64,000 nt of DNA. Origin: Thalassia testudinum. Its lineage: Eukaryota > Streptophyta > Magnoliopsida > Alismatales > Hydrocharitaceae. Location of the stretch: NCBI GenBank assembly GCA_037157565.1, contig JAZHRO010000050.1:40220501-40284500 (forward strand), in the 5' to 3' direction. A program made the translations under genes and the position numbers. Below, piece by piece: positions 23,476 through 33,531 of the stretch (position 1 is the stretch's first letter; each line of letters starts with the position of its first letter). A model generated the notes under the pieces. The model was given only the letters and a program-made list of their open reading frames with translations. It did no database searches and had not been told where the DNA came from.

Positions 23476-25347
23476 ATGCTTGGTAGGCGTTCTCTTAGGA
23501 GACAACTTGTATTTGATCCTGAACCAGAAAGAATCCTAAGAAAAGACCTCCCAAGGGTAGAAATGGCCGGTCAAAGGAGCCTTAAGGAATATTTCATCCC
23601 AACCAACCAAGCTGGCCCAGCACTACGTAGACCTGGAGGGGATAATCCATATGAGATCAAAAGTAGTACCATATCCTTGCTACCCTCTTTTTATGGTACT
23701 ACTAGGGAAGACCCTTACAGGCATATTGAGGAATTCACCGAGGTCTGTTCCACGGTGAAGCTGCAGGGCGTTACTGATGACGCTCAAATGCGGACCCTTT
23801 TTCCCTTCTCCCTAAAGGACAAAGCCAAGTATTGGTATCACACCCTTGATAATTTAAATACTTGGGATGCCCTGAAAAAGGAGTTTTTGAAGAAGTACTT
23901 CCCCATGAGCAAAACAAATCACTTTAGGAGGGAAATCATGAGTTTTGCTCAAAAGGATGGGGAAGCTTTCCATGATGCGTGGGAGCGCTTTAACGATTTG
24001 CTAAGACTTTGCCCACATCACCAGGTGCCTAAATGGCAACTGGTTGAAAGGTTCTACACCGGACTTAATGATTCTCATAGGCAAACTGTGGATGGTGCCT
24101 GTGCAGGAACCTTTCTATCTAAGACTGAGGATGAAGCTTGGAACTTATTTGATACTTTGAGTAAGAATTCTATTCACTTGAATTCTGCCTACATGGATAG
24201 AAAGCCCACTCTCATGCAAAGAAAGTTGGAGGCGAATGAAGCAAGGGAAACCCAGAATTTAGCTTATCAAATTCAATTACTGAATCAAAACATGGAAAGG
24301 CTTATGTCGAACCCGAGTTCATTCACACCTAACACCTCCACATCCCAAGCTTCCGAATGTGTAATTTGTCAAGGCAATACACACGCCACTGTGGATTGCC
24401 ACTTAGCCTCCCAATTCCCTGAGCTTGTACAAACAGATTTGAATGCCGCTCAAGGGTTCCGTCCAAGACCTCGTAATGATCCTTTCTCCAACACTTATAA
24501 TGAGGGATGGAGGAACCACCCAAACTTTTCATGGAGACAAGGAAATGTCTCAAATTCAGGGAATTACAAACCGCAATCCTTTCAAAACCATCAAATGAAC
24601 CAACCTCAGACCTTTGCCCAACCTAAAACCTCTGAGATGGATGAATTGAAGGCGATCTTGAAAACTATGCAAGAAAGTCAAAGTGCCATCATCCAATCTC
24701 ATGACAAGGCTATACATGAGATGAAATCACAAATTGGACACCTTGTTGAGGCCGTTAGACAGAGGGAGACTGGGAAGTTTCCAAGTGCTGCTGAGGAAAA
24801 TCCTAAAGGAAAAGGGATTGTCTTTAGGGAGCATGCTCAGGCGGTGACTATTCTGAGGAGTGGGAAAGAAATTTCCAAACCCGATGCTCCTATAGTCTCA
24901 CCCCCTAAAAAAACATCCACCCCGACTTTCACCCCCACCGAAGAAGATTTGCCCAAATCTTCTCCGCTTGAAATCACCTCACCGGAAGAAGTTGCCCCCG
25001 TTCCACCCCTTACTCGACATGACAACCCTTCCACCCAGAGATCGAGAGTGCCATTTCCAGAGCGCTTATCCACCTCTGGGCAGACTTCTGCTGGCTCATC
25101 TGGAGCCAAAGATAAGACGGATGAGATTATGGAAACTTTCAAGCAAGTGCAGATTAACCTGCCTTTGCTTGAAGCTATCAGGCAGATTCCGTCTTATGCC
25201 CGCTTCTTAAAGGACTTGTGCACGAAAAACGGCAATCTAGAAAACAGGTCCAGTCTAAAGTTGTCCTGCCTGATTCTGTTAGCTCAATTGTTCAACATGG
25301 CACACCTCCGAAACTTAAGGACCCAGGGGCCCCATATATCTCTGTAG
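23476..25347 (+). CDS. gag: Gag polyprotein, element D
   Basis: Gag builds the virus-like particle and binds the element RNA. Frame of 623 codons. Residues about 55-230 form the Retrotrans_gag core (SLLPSFYGTTREDPYRHIEE, FPFSLKDKAKYWYHTLDNLN, FHDAWERFNDLLRLCPHHQV). A CCHC zinc knuckle CVICQGNTHATVDC lies near residues 295-310, followed by an Asn/Gln-rich stretch and a Pro/Ser-rich linker with RSGKEISKPD. The ATG at 23476 gives MLGRRSLRRQL; an alternative start is the MAGQRSLKEYF methionine at 23563. The true reading goes from Gag into protease without a stop, so the last 40 or so codons after about 25228 ([11 protein letters not shown]...) are out of frame, caused by the single-base change at 25223-25229. 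Confidence 0.9.
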   Translation: MLGRRSLRRQLVFDPEPERILRKDLPRVEMAGQRSLKEYFIPTNQAGPALRRPGGDNPYEIKSSTISLLPSFYGTTREDPYRHIEEFTEVCSTVKLQGVTDDAQMRTLFPFSLKDKAKYWYHTLDNLNTWDALKKEFLKKYFPMSKTNHFRREIMSFAQKDGEAFHDAWERFNDLLRLCPHHQVPKWQLVERFYTGLNDSHRQTVDGACAGTFLSKTEDEAWNLFDTLSKNSIHLNSAYMDRKPTLMQRKLEANEARETQNLAYQIQLLNQNMERLMSNPSSFTPNTSTSQASECVICQGNTHATVDCHLASQFPELVQTDLNAAQGFRPRPRNDPFSNTYNEGWRNHPNFSWRQGNVSNSGNYKPQSFQNHQMNQPQTFAQPKTSEMDELKAILKTMQESQSAIIQSHDKAIHEMKSQIGHLVEAVRQRETGKFPSAAEENPKGKGIVFREHAQAVTILRSGKEISKPDAPIVSPPKKTSTPTFTPTEEDLPKSSPLEITSPEEVAPVPPLTRHDNPSTQRSRVPFPERLSTSGQTSAGSSGAKDKTDEIMETFKQVQINLPLLEAIRQIPSYARFLKDLCTKNGNLENRSSLKLSCLILLAQLFNMAHLRNLRTQGPHISL

Positions 25348-25670
25348 TTATTGGTGACTTACAAATTGATGAGGCTCTGCTTGATCTGGGTGCGGGGGTG
25401 AACATCCTTCCGAGCTATGTATATGAACAACTTGGGGGAGGCAATCTGAAGCCTAGCCCTGTAGTCCTTCAAGTTGCTGATCGATCACTTAAGACACCAC
25501 AGGGAATTTTGGAAGATGTCCTCGTAAGAGTGGAGGATTTCTTTTTTCCCGTTGACTTCTTATTTTGGACACTGACCCTACCAACAAGCCAACCAAACCC
25601 TCCATCATTTTGGGCCGCCCCTTCCTTGCAACTTCCCATGCTTCAATTAATTGCAATACTGGGGCATTGA
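25218..25670 (+). CDS. Aspartic protease segment, element D
   Basis: Protease cleaves the polyprotein during particle maturation. In this frame [18 protein letters not shown] continues the Gag end, then [20 protein letters not shown] carries the catalytic DLGA (25383-25394), followed by [20 protein letters not shown] and FFFPVDFL. The frame becomes wrong after about 25560, where [20 protein letters not shown] is found one frame over. It begins with GTG, not ATG, so it is a displaced part of one gag-pol frame rather than a separate gene. In elements A and B, protease and RT lie in a single frame. Confidence 0.85.
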   Translation: MHEKRQSRKQVQSKVVLPDSVSSIVQHGTPPKLKDPGAPYISVVIGDLQIDEALLDLGAGVNILPSYVYEQLGGGNLKPSPVVLQVADRSLKTPQGILEDVLVRVEDFFFPVDFLFWTLTLPTSQPNPPSFWAAPSLQLPMLQLIAILGH

Positions 25671-28600
25671 AAATGGGCTTTGGGAATAGGAAAATCCAGC
25701 TTAATGTGTTTGATGCTTACAAACAAGCTGGACTTGAGGATTGTTCTCAAGTTGAGGTGATAGATGACCTGATTGAAGAGGCAACTCCTGCAATGTTATG
25801 TGATGACCCCCTTCAGCATGTCATGCTAAATGAGCATTCCCATCTCTTGGAGGAATGTGAAGGGGATATACTAGAACTAGAGGAATTGCTAGGAGTTTCT
25901 GCTGAGTCTCTTCCCCCATCATTTCCGCCGAAGGCAGATTTGCTACCTGAGATGGGGACATCTATTATGAAACCCTCAACCATACAAGCCCCCATCCTTG
26001 AGTTGAAACCCCTCCCTGACACTCTCAAGTATGTTTTCCTAGGTGCCAATGATACGCTCCCAGTTATCATTTCGGCTGTGCTGTCTGAGGCACAGGAGGG
26101 AGCCTTGATTGAATGCCTGTCTAGGCATAAGGAAGCTATTGCTTGGAGCATTGCTGACATTAAGGGTATAGACTCTACACTCTGCATGCACCACATTTAT
26201 ACTGATGATTCCATCAAGCCTTTTAGGGACATGCAGAGACGTCTGAACCCTAATATGAGGGAGGTTGTAAAAAAGGAAATCCTGAAGTGGTTGGACGCTG
26301 GGATCATATATCCCATTGCTGATAGTAAATGGGTCAGTCCCATTCATGTGGTGCCAAAGAAGGCAGGCTTTACTGTGGAACTCAACGACCAAGGTGAACA
26401 AGTTGTCACTAGACCCTCAACTGGATGGAGGGTCTGTATTGATTACCGCAAGCTGAACACTGCTACCCAGAAGGATCACTTTCCTTTGCCTTTTATTGAT
26501 CAAATTCTCGAAAAATTGGCAGGGAATAAGTATTATTGCTTTCTCGATGGATATTCTGGGTACAATCAGGTGGCAGTCTTTCCTGATGACCAGGAAAAGA
26601 CGACATTCACGAGTCCTTACGGTACTTTTGCATTCAGGCGTATGCCGTTTGGATTATGTAATGCCCCTGCAACTTTCCAGCGGTGTATGATGTCTATCTT
26701 TTCGGACATGATTGACGAGTGTGTCGAAGTATTTATGGATGACTTCTCTATTTATGGCTCGTCTTTCGACCAGTGTCGCCTGCACCTGGAGAATGTGTTG
26801 AAACGATGTAAGGAGACTGGTTTAGTCCTCAGCTGGGAGAAAAGTCACTTCATGGTACAGAAAGGAATTGTACTTGGGCATGTTGTATCTGAGCAAGGTT
26901 TGGAAGTAGATAAAGCCAAGATTGATTCTATTTCCAAACTTCCATTGCCTACGAATGTCAAACAGATTAGATCCTTTCTGGGCCATGCTGGCTTTTACAG
27001 GCGCTTTATTAAAAATTTTAGTAAGATTTCTAGGCCACTTTGTGACTTATTGGCGAAGGAATCTTCCTTCAGTTTTGATTCAAAGTGTGTCGAGGCCTTT
27101 CAAACTCTAAAGGAGGCCTTGATCTCTGCGCCTGTTCTCCAAGCTCCTGATTGGGCACTCCCCTTTGAGCTTATGTGTGATGCTTCGGATTATGCAGTGG
27201 GAGCAGTCCTTGGACAAAGGGTTGAGGGAAGACCTCATGTGCTGCATTATGCAAGCAAGACTTTAACTGAACCTCAGCAAAACTACACCGTCACTGAAAA
27301 AGAATTACTTGCTGTAGTTTTTGCTCTGGAGAAGTTTAGGTCTTATTTACTTGGGTCTAAGGTGGTTATTTTTACTGATCATGCAGCAGTGAAACATCTC
27401 ATTGCTAAGAAAGATTCTAAGCCACGTCTGATTAGGTGGATATTACTCCTTCAAGAATTTGACTTGGAAATACGTGAAAAGAAAGGAGTAGAAAATGTTG
27501 TGGCTGACCACCTGTCTCGTCTTCCTCTTAACGACTCTATTTCTGAAGACATTCGCGAGACATTCCCCGATGAAACTCTGATGGCGGTAACACCAACTTT
27601 ACCTTGGTATGCAGACATTGTAAATTACTTGGTCACTGGACAAACTCCTGGCTCTTGGGATAAGCAGAAAAGAAAGAGATTCATTTCTCAAGCAAGATAT
27701 TTTCATTGGGAAGAGCCAGAATTATTTAGAATTGGACAAGACCAAGTTTTGAGACGTTGTGTGCCTGAAGAGGAACAACAAAGTGTGCTGACATTTTGCC
27801 ATGCACTTCATTGTGGAGGACACTTTGGTGCTAAGAAAACTGCTTTTAAGGTTCTCCAGTCTGGTTTTTGGTGGCCTTCCTTATTTAAGGATTCTCATAA
27901 TTTTGTTAAGGCCTGTATTAGATGTCAACGGACTGGAACGATTGGGAAGAAGAAAGAAATGCCTCAACATCCTATTCAATCTGTTGAAATTTTTGATGTG
28001 TGGGGAATTGACTTTATGGGCCCCTTCCCGTCGTCCCATGGTTTTGAATATATCTTGGTGGCAGTTGATTATGTCTCTAAATGGATAGAGGCCATTCCGA
28101 CGCGCACAAATGACCACTCTGTGGTTTTGAAATTTGTGAAGGCCAATATCATATCCCGTTTCGGCTGCCCCAAGACTATTATAAGTGATGGGGGACCTCA
28201 TTTCCGAAACCACCACTTCAATCGGTTAATTAAGAGTTTGGGAGTGACTCACAAGGTTGCTACCCCTTACCACCCTCAGACAAGTGGTCAGGTTGAAGTA
28301 TCAAATAGGGAGATAAAAAATATTTTGGAAAAGACCGTTAGACCTGATAGGAAAGATTGGTCCCAAAAGCTCGATGATGCTTTGTGGGCTTATCGAACGG
28401 CCTATAAGACCCCTTTGGGTACTTCTCCCTTTCGGATTGTGTATGGAAAAGCGTGCCATTTACCTGTAGAGTTGGAACATAAAGCACTTTGGGCTATTCG
28501 AAGTGTTAACATGGATTTAGAGAAGGCAGGTAAGGCACGATTTCTAGAATTAAGTGAGCTTGAGGAGCTGAGGAATGATGCTTATGACACCTCTCAAGCT

Positions 28601-28888
28601 TATAAAGAAAGAACTAAGGTCTTGCATGACAAGTTTATTCTTCGAAAGACCTTTGAACCCAACCAACAAGTCTGGCTTTTCAATTCCAGACTTAAGCTTT
28701 TTCGTGGGAAATTAAAATCTCGTTGGGATGGGCCTTACATAATCACCAAAGTATTCCCCCATGGAGCTGTGGAGATCAAAAATCCTTCTTCTTCAGCAAC
28801 TCCCTTTATCGTCAACGGTCAACGGTTAAAACCGTACATAACTTTAGATGGCCATCTAGTTGACGAAGTCACTCTTGAGGAGCCTTAG
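25565..28888 (+). CDS. pol: Pol polyprotein (protease C-end, RT, RNase H, integrase), element D
   Basis: 1107 open codons. Residues 1-25 finish the protease ([18 protein letters not shown]). [62 protein letters not shown] and active site FMDD at residues 390-393. RNase [57 protein letters not shown]. Integrase: zinc-binding H746/H753 with CIRC, catalytic D816, D875 and E911 (exact D-35-E spacing), then [20 protein letters not shown] and a GPY-type end [20 protein letters not shown]. No chromodomain. All catalytic residues are present. The first ATG here is internal; the protein would be made as Gag-Pol if the two frame changes upstream were absent or bypassed. Confidence 0.93.
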   Translation: MDTDPTNKPTKPSIILGRPFLATSHASINCNTGALKMGFGNRKIQLNVFDAYKQAGLEDCSQVEVIDDLIEEATPAMLCDDPLQHVMLNEHSHLLEECEGDILELEELLGVSAESLPPSFPPKADLLPEMGTSIMKPSTIQAPILELKPLPDTLKYVFLGANDTLPVIISAVLSEAQEGALIECLSRHKEAIAWSIADIKGIDSTLCMHHIYTDDSIKPFRDMQRRLNPNMREVVKKEILKWLDAGIIYPIADSKWVSPIHVVPKKAGFTVELNDQGEQVVTRPSTGWRVCIDYRKLNTATQKDHFPLPFIDQILEKLAGNKYYCFLDGYSGYNQVAVFPDDQEKTTFTSPYGTFAFRRMPFGLCNAPATFQRCMMSIFSDMIDECVEVFMDDFSIYGSSFDQCRLHLENVLKRCKETGLVLSWEKSHFMVQKGIVLGHVVSEQGLEVDKAKIDSISKLPLPTNVKQIRSFLGHAGFYRRFIKNFSKISRPLCDLLAKESSFSFDSKCVEAFQTLKEALISAPVLQAPDWALPFELMCDASDYAVGAVLGQRVEGRPHVLHYASKTLTEPQQNYTVTEKELLAVVFALEKFRSYLLGSKVVIFTDHAAVKHLIAKKDSKPRLIRWILLLQEFDLEIREKKGVENVVADHLSRLPLNDSISEDIRETFPDETLMAVTPTLPWYADIVNYLVTGQTPGSWDKQKRKRFISQARYFHWEEPELFRIGQDQVLRRCVPEEEQQSVLTFCHALHCGGHFGAKKTAFKVLQSGFWWPSLFKDSHNFVKACIRCQRTGTIGKKKEMPQHPIQSVEIFDVWGIDFMGPFPSSHGFEYILVAVDYVSKWIEAIPTRTNDHSVVLKFVKANIISRFGCPKTIISDGGPHFRNHHFNRLIKSLGVTHKVATPYHPQTSGQVEVSNREIKNILEKTVRPDRKDWSQKLDDALWAYRTAYKTPLGTSPFRIVYGKACHLPVELEHKALWAIRSVNMDLEKAGKARFLELSELEELRNDAYDTSQAYKERTKVLHDKFILRKTFEPNQQVWLFNSRLKLFRGKLKSRWDGPYIITKVFPHGAVEIKNPSSSATPFIVNGQRLKPYITLDGHLVDEVTLEEP

Positions 28889-30112
28889 CTCCTACTATTC
28901 TCCGCCTCAGGTAATATCTTCCTTTAGCTATTTTTGATTTTCAATGAGGACATTGTTTGAACCAGGCATGGGGGAGAGGACCTGAGGCATTTTGTTTATA
29001 GTATGCATTTATAAAAAAAAAAAAAAAAAAGAAGAAAGAAAAAAAAAAAAAATATATATATATATATATAAAAGAGAGGTTTTGAGCTTAACTGGCTAGA
29101 TCTTGCCGTCTTAAGCAAATCAGAACTCTAGGGTAGACTAAGTTAATTCTAGGGTCAAACTTTAGAAGCTAAATAAGCTACTAGCTTTAGACCTTTAGGG
29201 TCCTTTGTGGACTTAAAAACTTAAGTAGGAGTTAAGTTGCGGACCATTCTTCAAGAGGTTGAGGAAGGGAAGCTAGGGTTTGAGTTAAAAGGTGGGGTAG
29301 TACCTGGAGTCTTATTCTACCATTTGGTTTACGGGTCCTGGTAACCCAAGCATCCAAATTTTTCACACTTGGTCTGGTAATTAACTTAATTTCTGAAAAG
29401 AGATTTGGTTCTCTTAGTTTTGGCTTAAGAGAGGCTTGAAAACACATTTTGATTGGAAGAGTTCCTGCCGCAGGAGAGGTCGAGTATATACTCACCTTGA
29501 GGATGCGATGATAACATATTACCTCCTCGGCGCTTGTCTCTTAGGATATCCATCCTACTGGGGGCATGTAAGCGCATTGCGCTGTTCAGGTACCATGGGC
29601 GGCCCTATCTCGAAGTGCCGATTGCCATAGGCCTGAATTCACTTAAGAAATCCATGGGCGATACTATCTTGAAGTGTCGATTGCCAGGAGTTCTTGGGGT
29701 CGTTATGGGCGGTGCTATCTAGAAGTATCGAAAGCCAGGCACCCTTCGAGGTATGGTAATGGGGACAATGAATCCGACACAGACCGTGTTGATAGCTGAT
29801 CTGAGGTTAGACTTAGAAGAATAAAAAAAAAAAAAAAAAAAAAATTTCCTTTAACTCAAATAACTCGAACCAATGCACAAGCACGGATGCTTTAATCTCA
29901 GGGATCAATAAACTTTAGGGTAGAGTCAGAAATCAGGGAAACTTGTGCTGGAACTCGTCTTTAGCTGACCTAGTCTGTAACTTAGCAACTACTTAGGAAC
30001 CTTGGGTTTAGAACCTGAACTTAATATGCTTCTGAAGGAAGACTAAGTGAGTTGACTAGTCTACTTAGAGTGCTAGGTTTCGCTTAATTTTGCTAGGGAT
30101 TAGCAAAAACTA
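28889..30112 (+). other. Element D 3' noncoding region with repeated stem-loops
   Basis: About 1.2 kb without an env-like frame. In order: CAATGAGGACATTG (28942-28955) with GGCATGGGGG (28965-28974); an A-rich and (AT)n tract (29010-29072); a structured block 29455-29580 with stems GCGCTT/AAGCGC and TAGGAT/ATCCTA; three stem-loops at 29601-29619, 29660-29678 and 29711-29729; an A-run near 29825; and the TTTTGCTA...TAGCAAAA hairpin (30088-30108). The short frames 29232-29722 have no protein motif. Confidence 0.7.
29601..29729 (+). repeat. three stem-loop repeats, element D
   Basis: Three copies about 50-60 bp apart, each preceded by ATGGGC. Stems and loops: GGCCCT-ATCTCGA-AGTGCC (one mismatch), GATACT-ATCTTGA-AGTGTC, GGTGCT-ATCTAGA-AGTATC. 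The stem sequences differ yet almost all pairs are kept, while the loop stays ATCTNGA. Confidence 0.65.
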
Positions 30113-30126
30113 GGCATGGGGGTATT
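30088..30126 (+). other. Element D PPT-proximal hairpin and polypurine tract
   Basis: TTTTGCTA (30088-30095), loop GGGAT, TAGCAAAA (30101-30108), then the PPT AGGCATGGGGGTATT (30112-30126) ending at the first base of the 3' LTR. Confidence 0.85.
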
Positions 30127-31852
30127 TGATTAGCACATAGTTGTCGGCTATTTAAGTATTTAAGTGCCTACACATTAGGTTAATTCTAACATTTATTTAG
30201 TATAAATTAGGATGTAAATAGATTAATTCATAGTTTTAATCTAATTACATAATCCATATATTGCATCATATCTTAAGTGCATTTAGAATTAGCTTAGAAT
30301 AGCATTCATCTAATTAGATAACCAATTAGGTATATTGTTTTTATTAACATAGAAGTTGAGGGTCTATACATAAATAACCCTAATATTTTAATAATATTTG
30401 CTTTATTCGTCTTCTTTCAGAACGGCTGGCTGCCGCTCCAACGCCCGCGTGATGCAGTGAAAGCCATTCAAGGGGGAGCGGATACGGTGGATCTGGTCGG
30501 CGGCTGATTTCAAAATTGTTCAAGACACTACAAAAGGAGCACGGAGGCAGCCGAGCTCAGGAGGCCTCCGCCACCGACCCACCACTGTGCAGAGAGAACC
30601 TCTCTCTTCCACTCCACACTGCCGGCCTCTACCGTGGCGGCGAGTCTCCACCACCGTGGGCGTGTGGTGTGACAGGCCACACCGCCATCCGGAGCTCGCC
30701 CGCATTACCGTGAGCACATCAGCGTGCATCTCCCTCGCCGTCGTCACCAACCACCACCGCCGAGACACTGTGCAATCACCCTTTCAGTCACTTAAGACGT
30801 CCGGGAAATTTCCCGGACGTCTGAAGTCCACCCCCACTCTAGCAACAATCTCCATCCTCTCACTTCACTTCCACCACCCACGCCGCAGCAGCCCGCTCAT
30901 CTCCAACCGCATGCAAGGCATGCACAACCTCCAGCCCTCACACCCGCTCACGCCACCTTCCCTGCGCCTGCAGCCTTGGCCATCTCCACGCACAACCACC
31001 GGCGCACCCGTCTGAAGTCCACCCGCAGGACCTTCCCGCACCGACTGCAATGCGCGCCCCACCATCTGCAACAGCACCTGCAGAACCACCCCCCTACGCC
31101 CTCTCGCGAGCAGTCCCGCGCACGCCTCACTACACACGCCCTCTTCCCCGCGCCTGCAGACCACCGCAGCCACGCCTCCGCGCGCCAGCGCCCTCAGCGG
31201 ACCCTCCACGCGCCCACGCACCGCCATCTGCAGACCGCCCAACCGACCACCGCTCACTTCACCGCACATGCCAGCCGCAGCAGCCACCCCTGCAGCAGCA
31301 GCAGGCGGCGGACTTCACGCCAACCGGCTGCGCAAGCTGCCGGCTGCAGCACCTCCGCCGGAGCTCGTCCGGCCACCTCCGACCGCCGCGCGACTCGCCG
31401 CCACCACCGATTCGAAGCCCTTGATCCAAGGGACCTCCTCCGAGCTTCCCGCGCCCAGCCATCGGCTCCTCGTCGCGCAAGACAACGGGGAAAAATTCCC
31501 CTGTTTTGCTACAGTAAAGCGTTGATTAAACTTTACATTTTCTGCCATTGCCAGATTTTATTCATATTCTATTCACTCTGCATTGCGGAAAATATCCTGT
31601 AGTTTCTCATAATTGCCATTTCAGCATTATTTCTTGCTTAAACCTTAATCTAAAGGCAATCTTGGCTTGGTTCTTGTCCAAATTGACTCCGAACAAACAT
31701 TTTTAAGTGGCGCGAATTTTAATACGTTATTGTCTCCCTGTGGATACGACCCGCTCCTCTGCGAGTGGTTATTTCTTGTTAAAAATTGATTAGTCGATTT
31801 TTCCACCACATTAAACTACAAACGACTTAAAAGCGAAAGATCGACTCGGTCA
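30127..31852 (+). repeat. Element D 3' LTR
   Basis: 1726 bp, nearly identical to 20495-22221. The palindrome at 30795-30822 is perfect here, with one base different in the 5' copy. A 208-codon frame at 30976-31602 opens only because of two small differences in the GC-rich core and is not conserved in the 5' LTR. Confidence 0.93.
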
Positions 31853-31857
31853 GCAGA

Positions 31858-32017
31858 CACACAGGTACCATTGAGTTTTCATTGTTTAGGACCTTAGTTG
31901 AAATTTTCCATTGTTTACAAACGACTTTGGCTTAAGCGATCAAATCCCAATTCTACTTTTATACATAGCATATAGCTTAATTTTACTAGGGAGTACCAAA
32001 AGATAAGCATGGGGGTA
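31858..32017 (+). other. Element C 3' noncoding region, second part, with PPT
   Basis: Resumes C after element D and its duplication. It ends with TTTTACTAGGGAGTACCAAAA, a decayed form of the PPT hairpin, and GCATGGGGGTA (32008-32017), directly before the LTR start TGATGTAAAC. Confidence 0.7.
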
Positions 32018-33531
32018 TGATGTAAACACATTTATTGAGGGTAAAATACCAATTCATGCATGTTCCTAGGCTTAGATTTGCATTTCATGTTATAAATATT
32101 GCATAGCATGCATCATTTTGCATTTAGAGTAGTATATAATTTAGGTTAATTGCACCCTTTTTATGGTTAGGAGAGAAGGATATTTATTTTGGAGCCTTGG
32201 TTTGACGATCCGACTGTACGAATCTGATCAAGACGACGATCGGAGTCCAATGCTTCTGAAATCGCCACGATCGGAGTCCTGTAACACCATATGCTGTTTG
32301 AGGAAGATCAACGGCCAAGGGATTAGGAGACATAATTTGGAGCTGTAAATGATAAATATAACCATGTAGATGGATTTGGGTCGACGATCGTAGCCTAATG
32401 ATGCGAAAATCGACTCAATCCAACCTTTGTATCAGCCCCTACAACAAGAAGATGGATGCCCTAGACTACGCCACGTGGCGCAACTTAGGCCACCAGCACA
32501 TGCACATAGCACCGCACGTGTACAACAGCATGGGTGCACATGCGGGTGCGCAAGCGCGCATGCACGTAGCGCAGCGCTAGCGCGTGGGCGAGCATGCATG
32601 CGGCAACGCAAGTTCTCGGCGCCAGCACAATGTGAGCTGGACCTACAGTGATGCATGAGTTGGACTCACAGCAACACTTATAGCCGTCGGTAATTCATCA
32701 CATGCCAGCAAAGCCAACTAGTAGCAACAGCGGGCATGAGCTGCCTACAACGATGTTTCCAGCGACGACCTGAATGTCACTAATGGTCCCATACTTATTT
32801 TTCCCTCTTATCCATTATAAAAGGACCTACACCCCCTCCCTTCCAAGCCATCTCTACCTACTCTACTCCCACCTACTCCTAAGCTCTAGCAAGCCTACCA
32901 ACACTCCATTAGAGCTTGTTCTCAAGCTCCCAAGGTGCCTATTAGTGTAGCGAACCTCTGCCCTACCAAATATTCCTCCAACTTCCCATCTCCTTTCATA
33001 GATCGCCTTGGAGCTGTCCTCCCACCTCCATTCCAGTAGCAGATCAACTCCATCTTCTTACCTCCATTCTAGAGCTACGCCGAAGCTTCCTCAACACAAC
33101 GACCTCCTACATCTCACCTCCATCATCCTGCTCCTCACCTGCTTCGTCCGAGATTTTGCTAGGTGCTATCGTCTCGCCGAGTAGCTAATTCGGGAGATTT
33201 CCTCTCACCTCCCTCTCTTTATATGCTTTTATAGTTCATTGTAATTGACATTGAATTGATATATATATCATATTTGTTCCGTTTCTACTTTGTGTTTCAT
33301 TCCTCTTGTCTTTTATTTCAAAAACACAAAAAAAAATATCAAAATACCTAAAATGCCAAAAAGAAACAAAATGAAGTGCGATTTTCACGTAAAGTAAACG
33401 TCGTCTCCCTGTGTTCGAACTCGGACTCCCTCAGAGTTTCAGTATAAATTTTATTTGATCGATGTGTTTTGCAACTACAACGATAGGTTACTTGTAACCT
33501 CGATTTCGAGCATTCGAAACTCACTCGACCA
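32018..33531 (+). repeat. Element C 3' LTR
   Basis: 1514 bp, starts TGATGTAAACAC and ends CTCGACCA. TATAAAA at 32816-32822, LTR-end motif near 33400-33425 (CTCCCTGTGTTCGAACTC). It is followed by CTCTT and the rest of the B LTR. Confidence 0.82.

Larger units (their letters stand above)
20495..31852 (+). mobile_element. Element D: young, almost intact Athila-like retrotransposon (11.4 kb)
   Basis: LTRs 20495-22221 and 30127-31852, GCAGA duplication, exact tRNA-Asp PBS, PPT, and gag, protease, RT, RNase H and integrase reading frames. By eye the LTRs differ at about 16 substitutions and one 1-base indel, close to 99% identity. If a grass-like rate of 1.3e-8 per site per year applied, that would mean a few hundred thousand years. 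The only visible coding defects are two single-base frame changes around the protease. No env-like gene is present between pol and the 3' LTR. Confidence 0.92.
14793..33531 (+). mobile_element. Element C: non-autonomous LTR retrotransposon with an unrecognised gene, hosting D
   Basis: LTRs at 14793-16311 and 32018-33531, tRNA-Asp PBS directly after the first, PPT GCATGGGGGTA directly before the second, and CTCTT duplication. LTRs start TGATGTAA (first copy TAATGTAA) and end ACCA. After removal of element D (20495-31852 plus one GCAGA) the internal region is about 4.3 kb. It codes for one protein that is not Gag or Pol by eye. No RT, protease or integrase is present, so C would depend on another element's enzymes. 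LTR identity of roughly 85% marks it as old. Confidence 0.8.

Noticed and set aside
25218..25670. protease as an independent gene
   Set aside because: It starts with GTG, continues the Gag sequence at its start and Pol at its end, so it is a displaced part of one polyprotein frame.
28889..30112. a possible env-like gene after pol in D
   Set aside because: No frame over 90 codons, no signal peptide or membrane segment; the region is structured noncoding sequence.
30976..31602. 208-codon plus frame in the D 3' LTR, plus other frames in the GC-rich core
   Set aside because: The nearly identical 5' LTR breaks the frame, so it is not conserved as protein.
20495..31852. possibility that the duplicated D LTRs are an assembly artefact
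   Set aside because: The copies differ at about 17 positions, are flanked by GCAGA on both sides, and each has the right neighbour (PBS or PPT).
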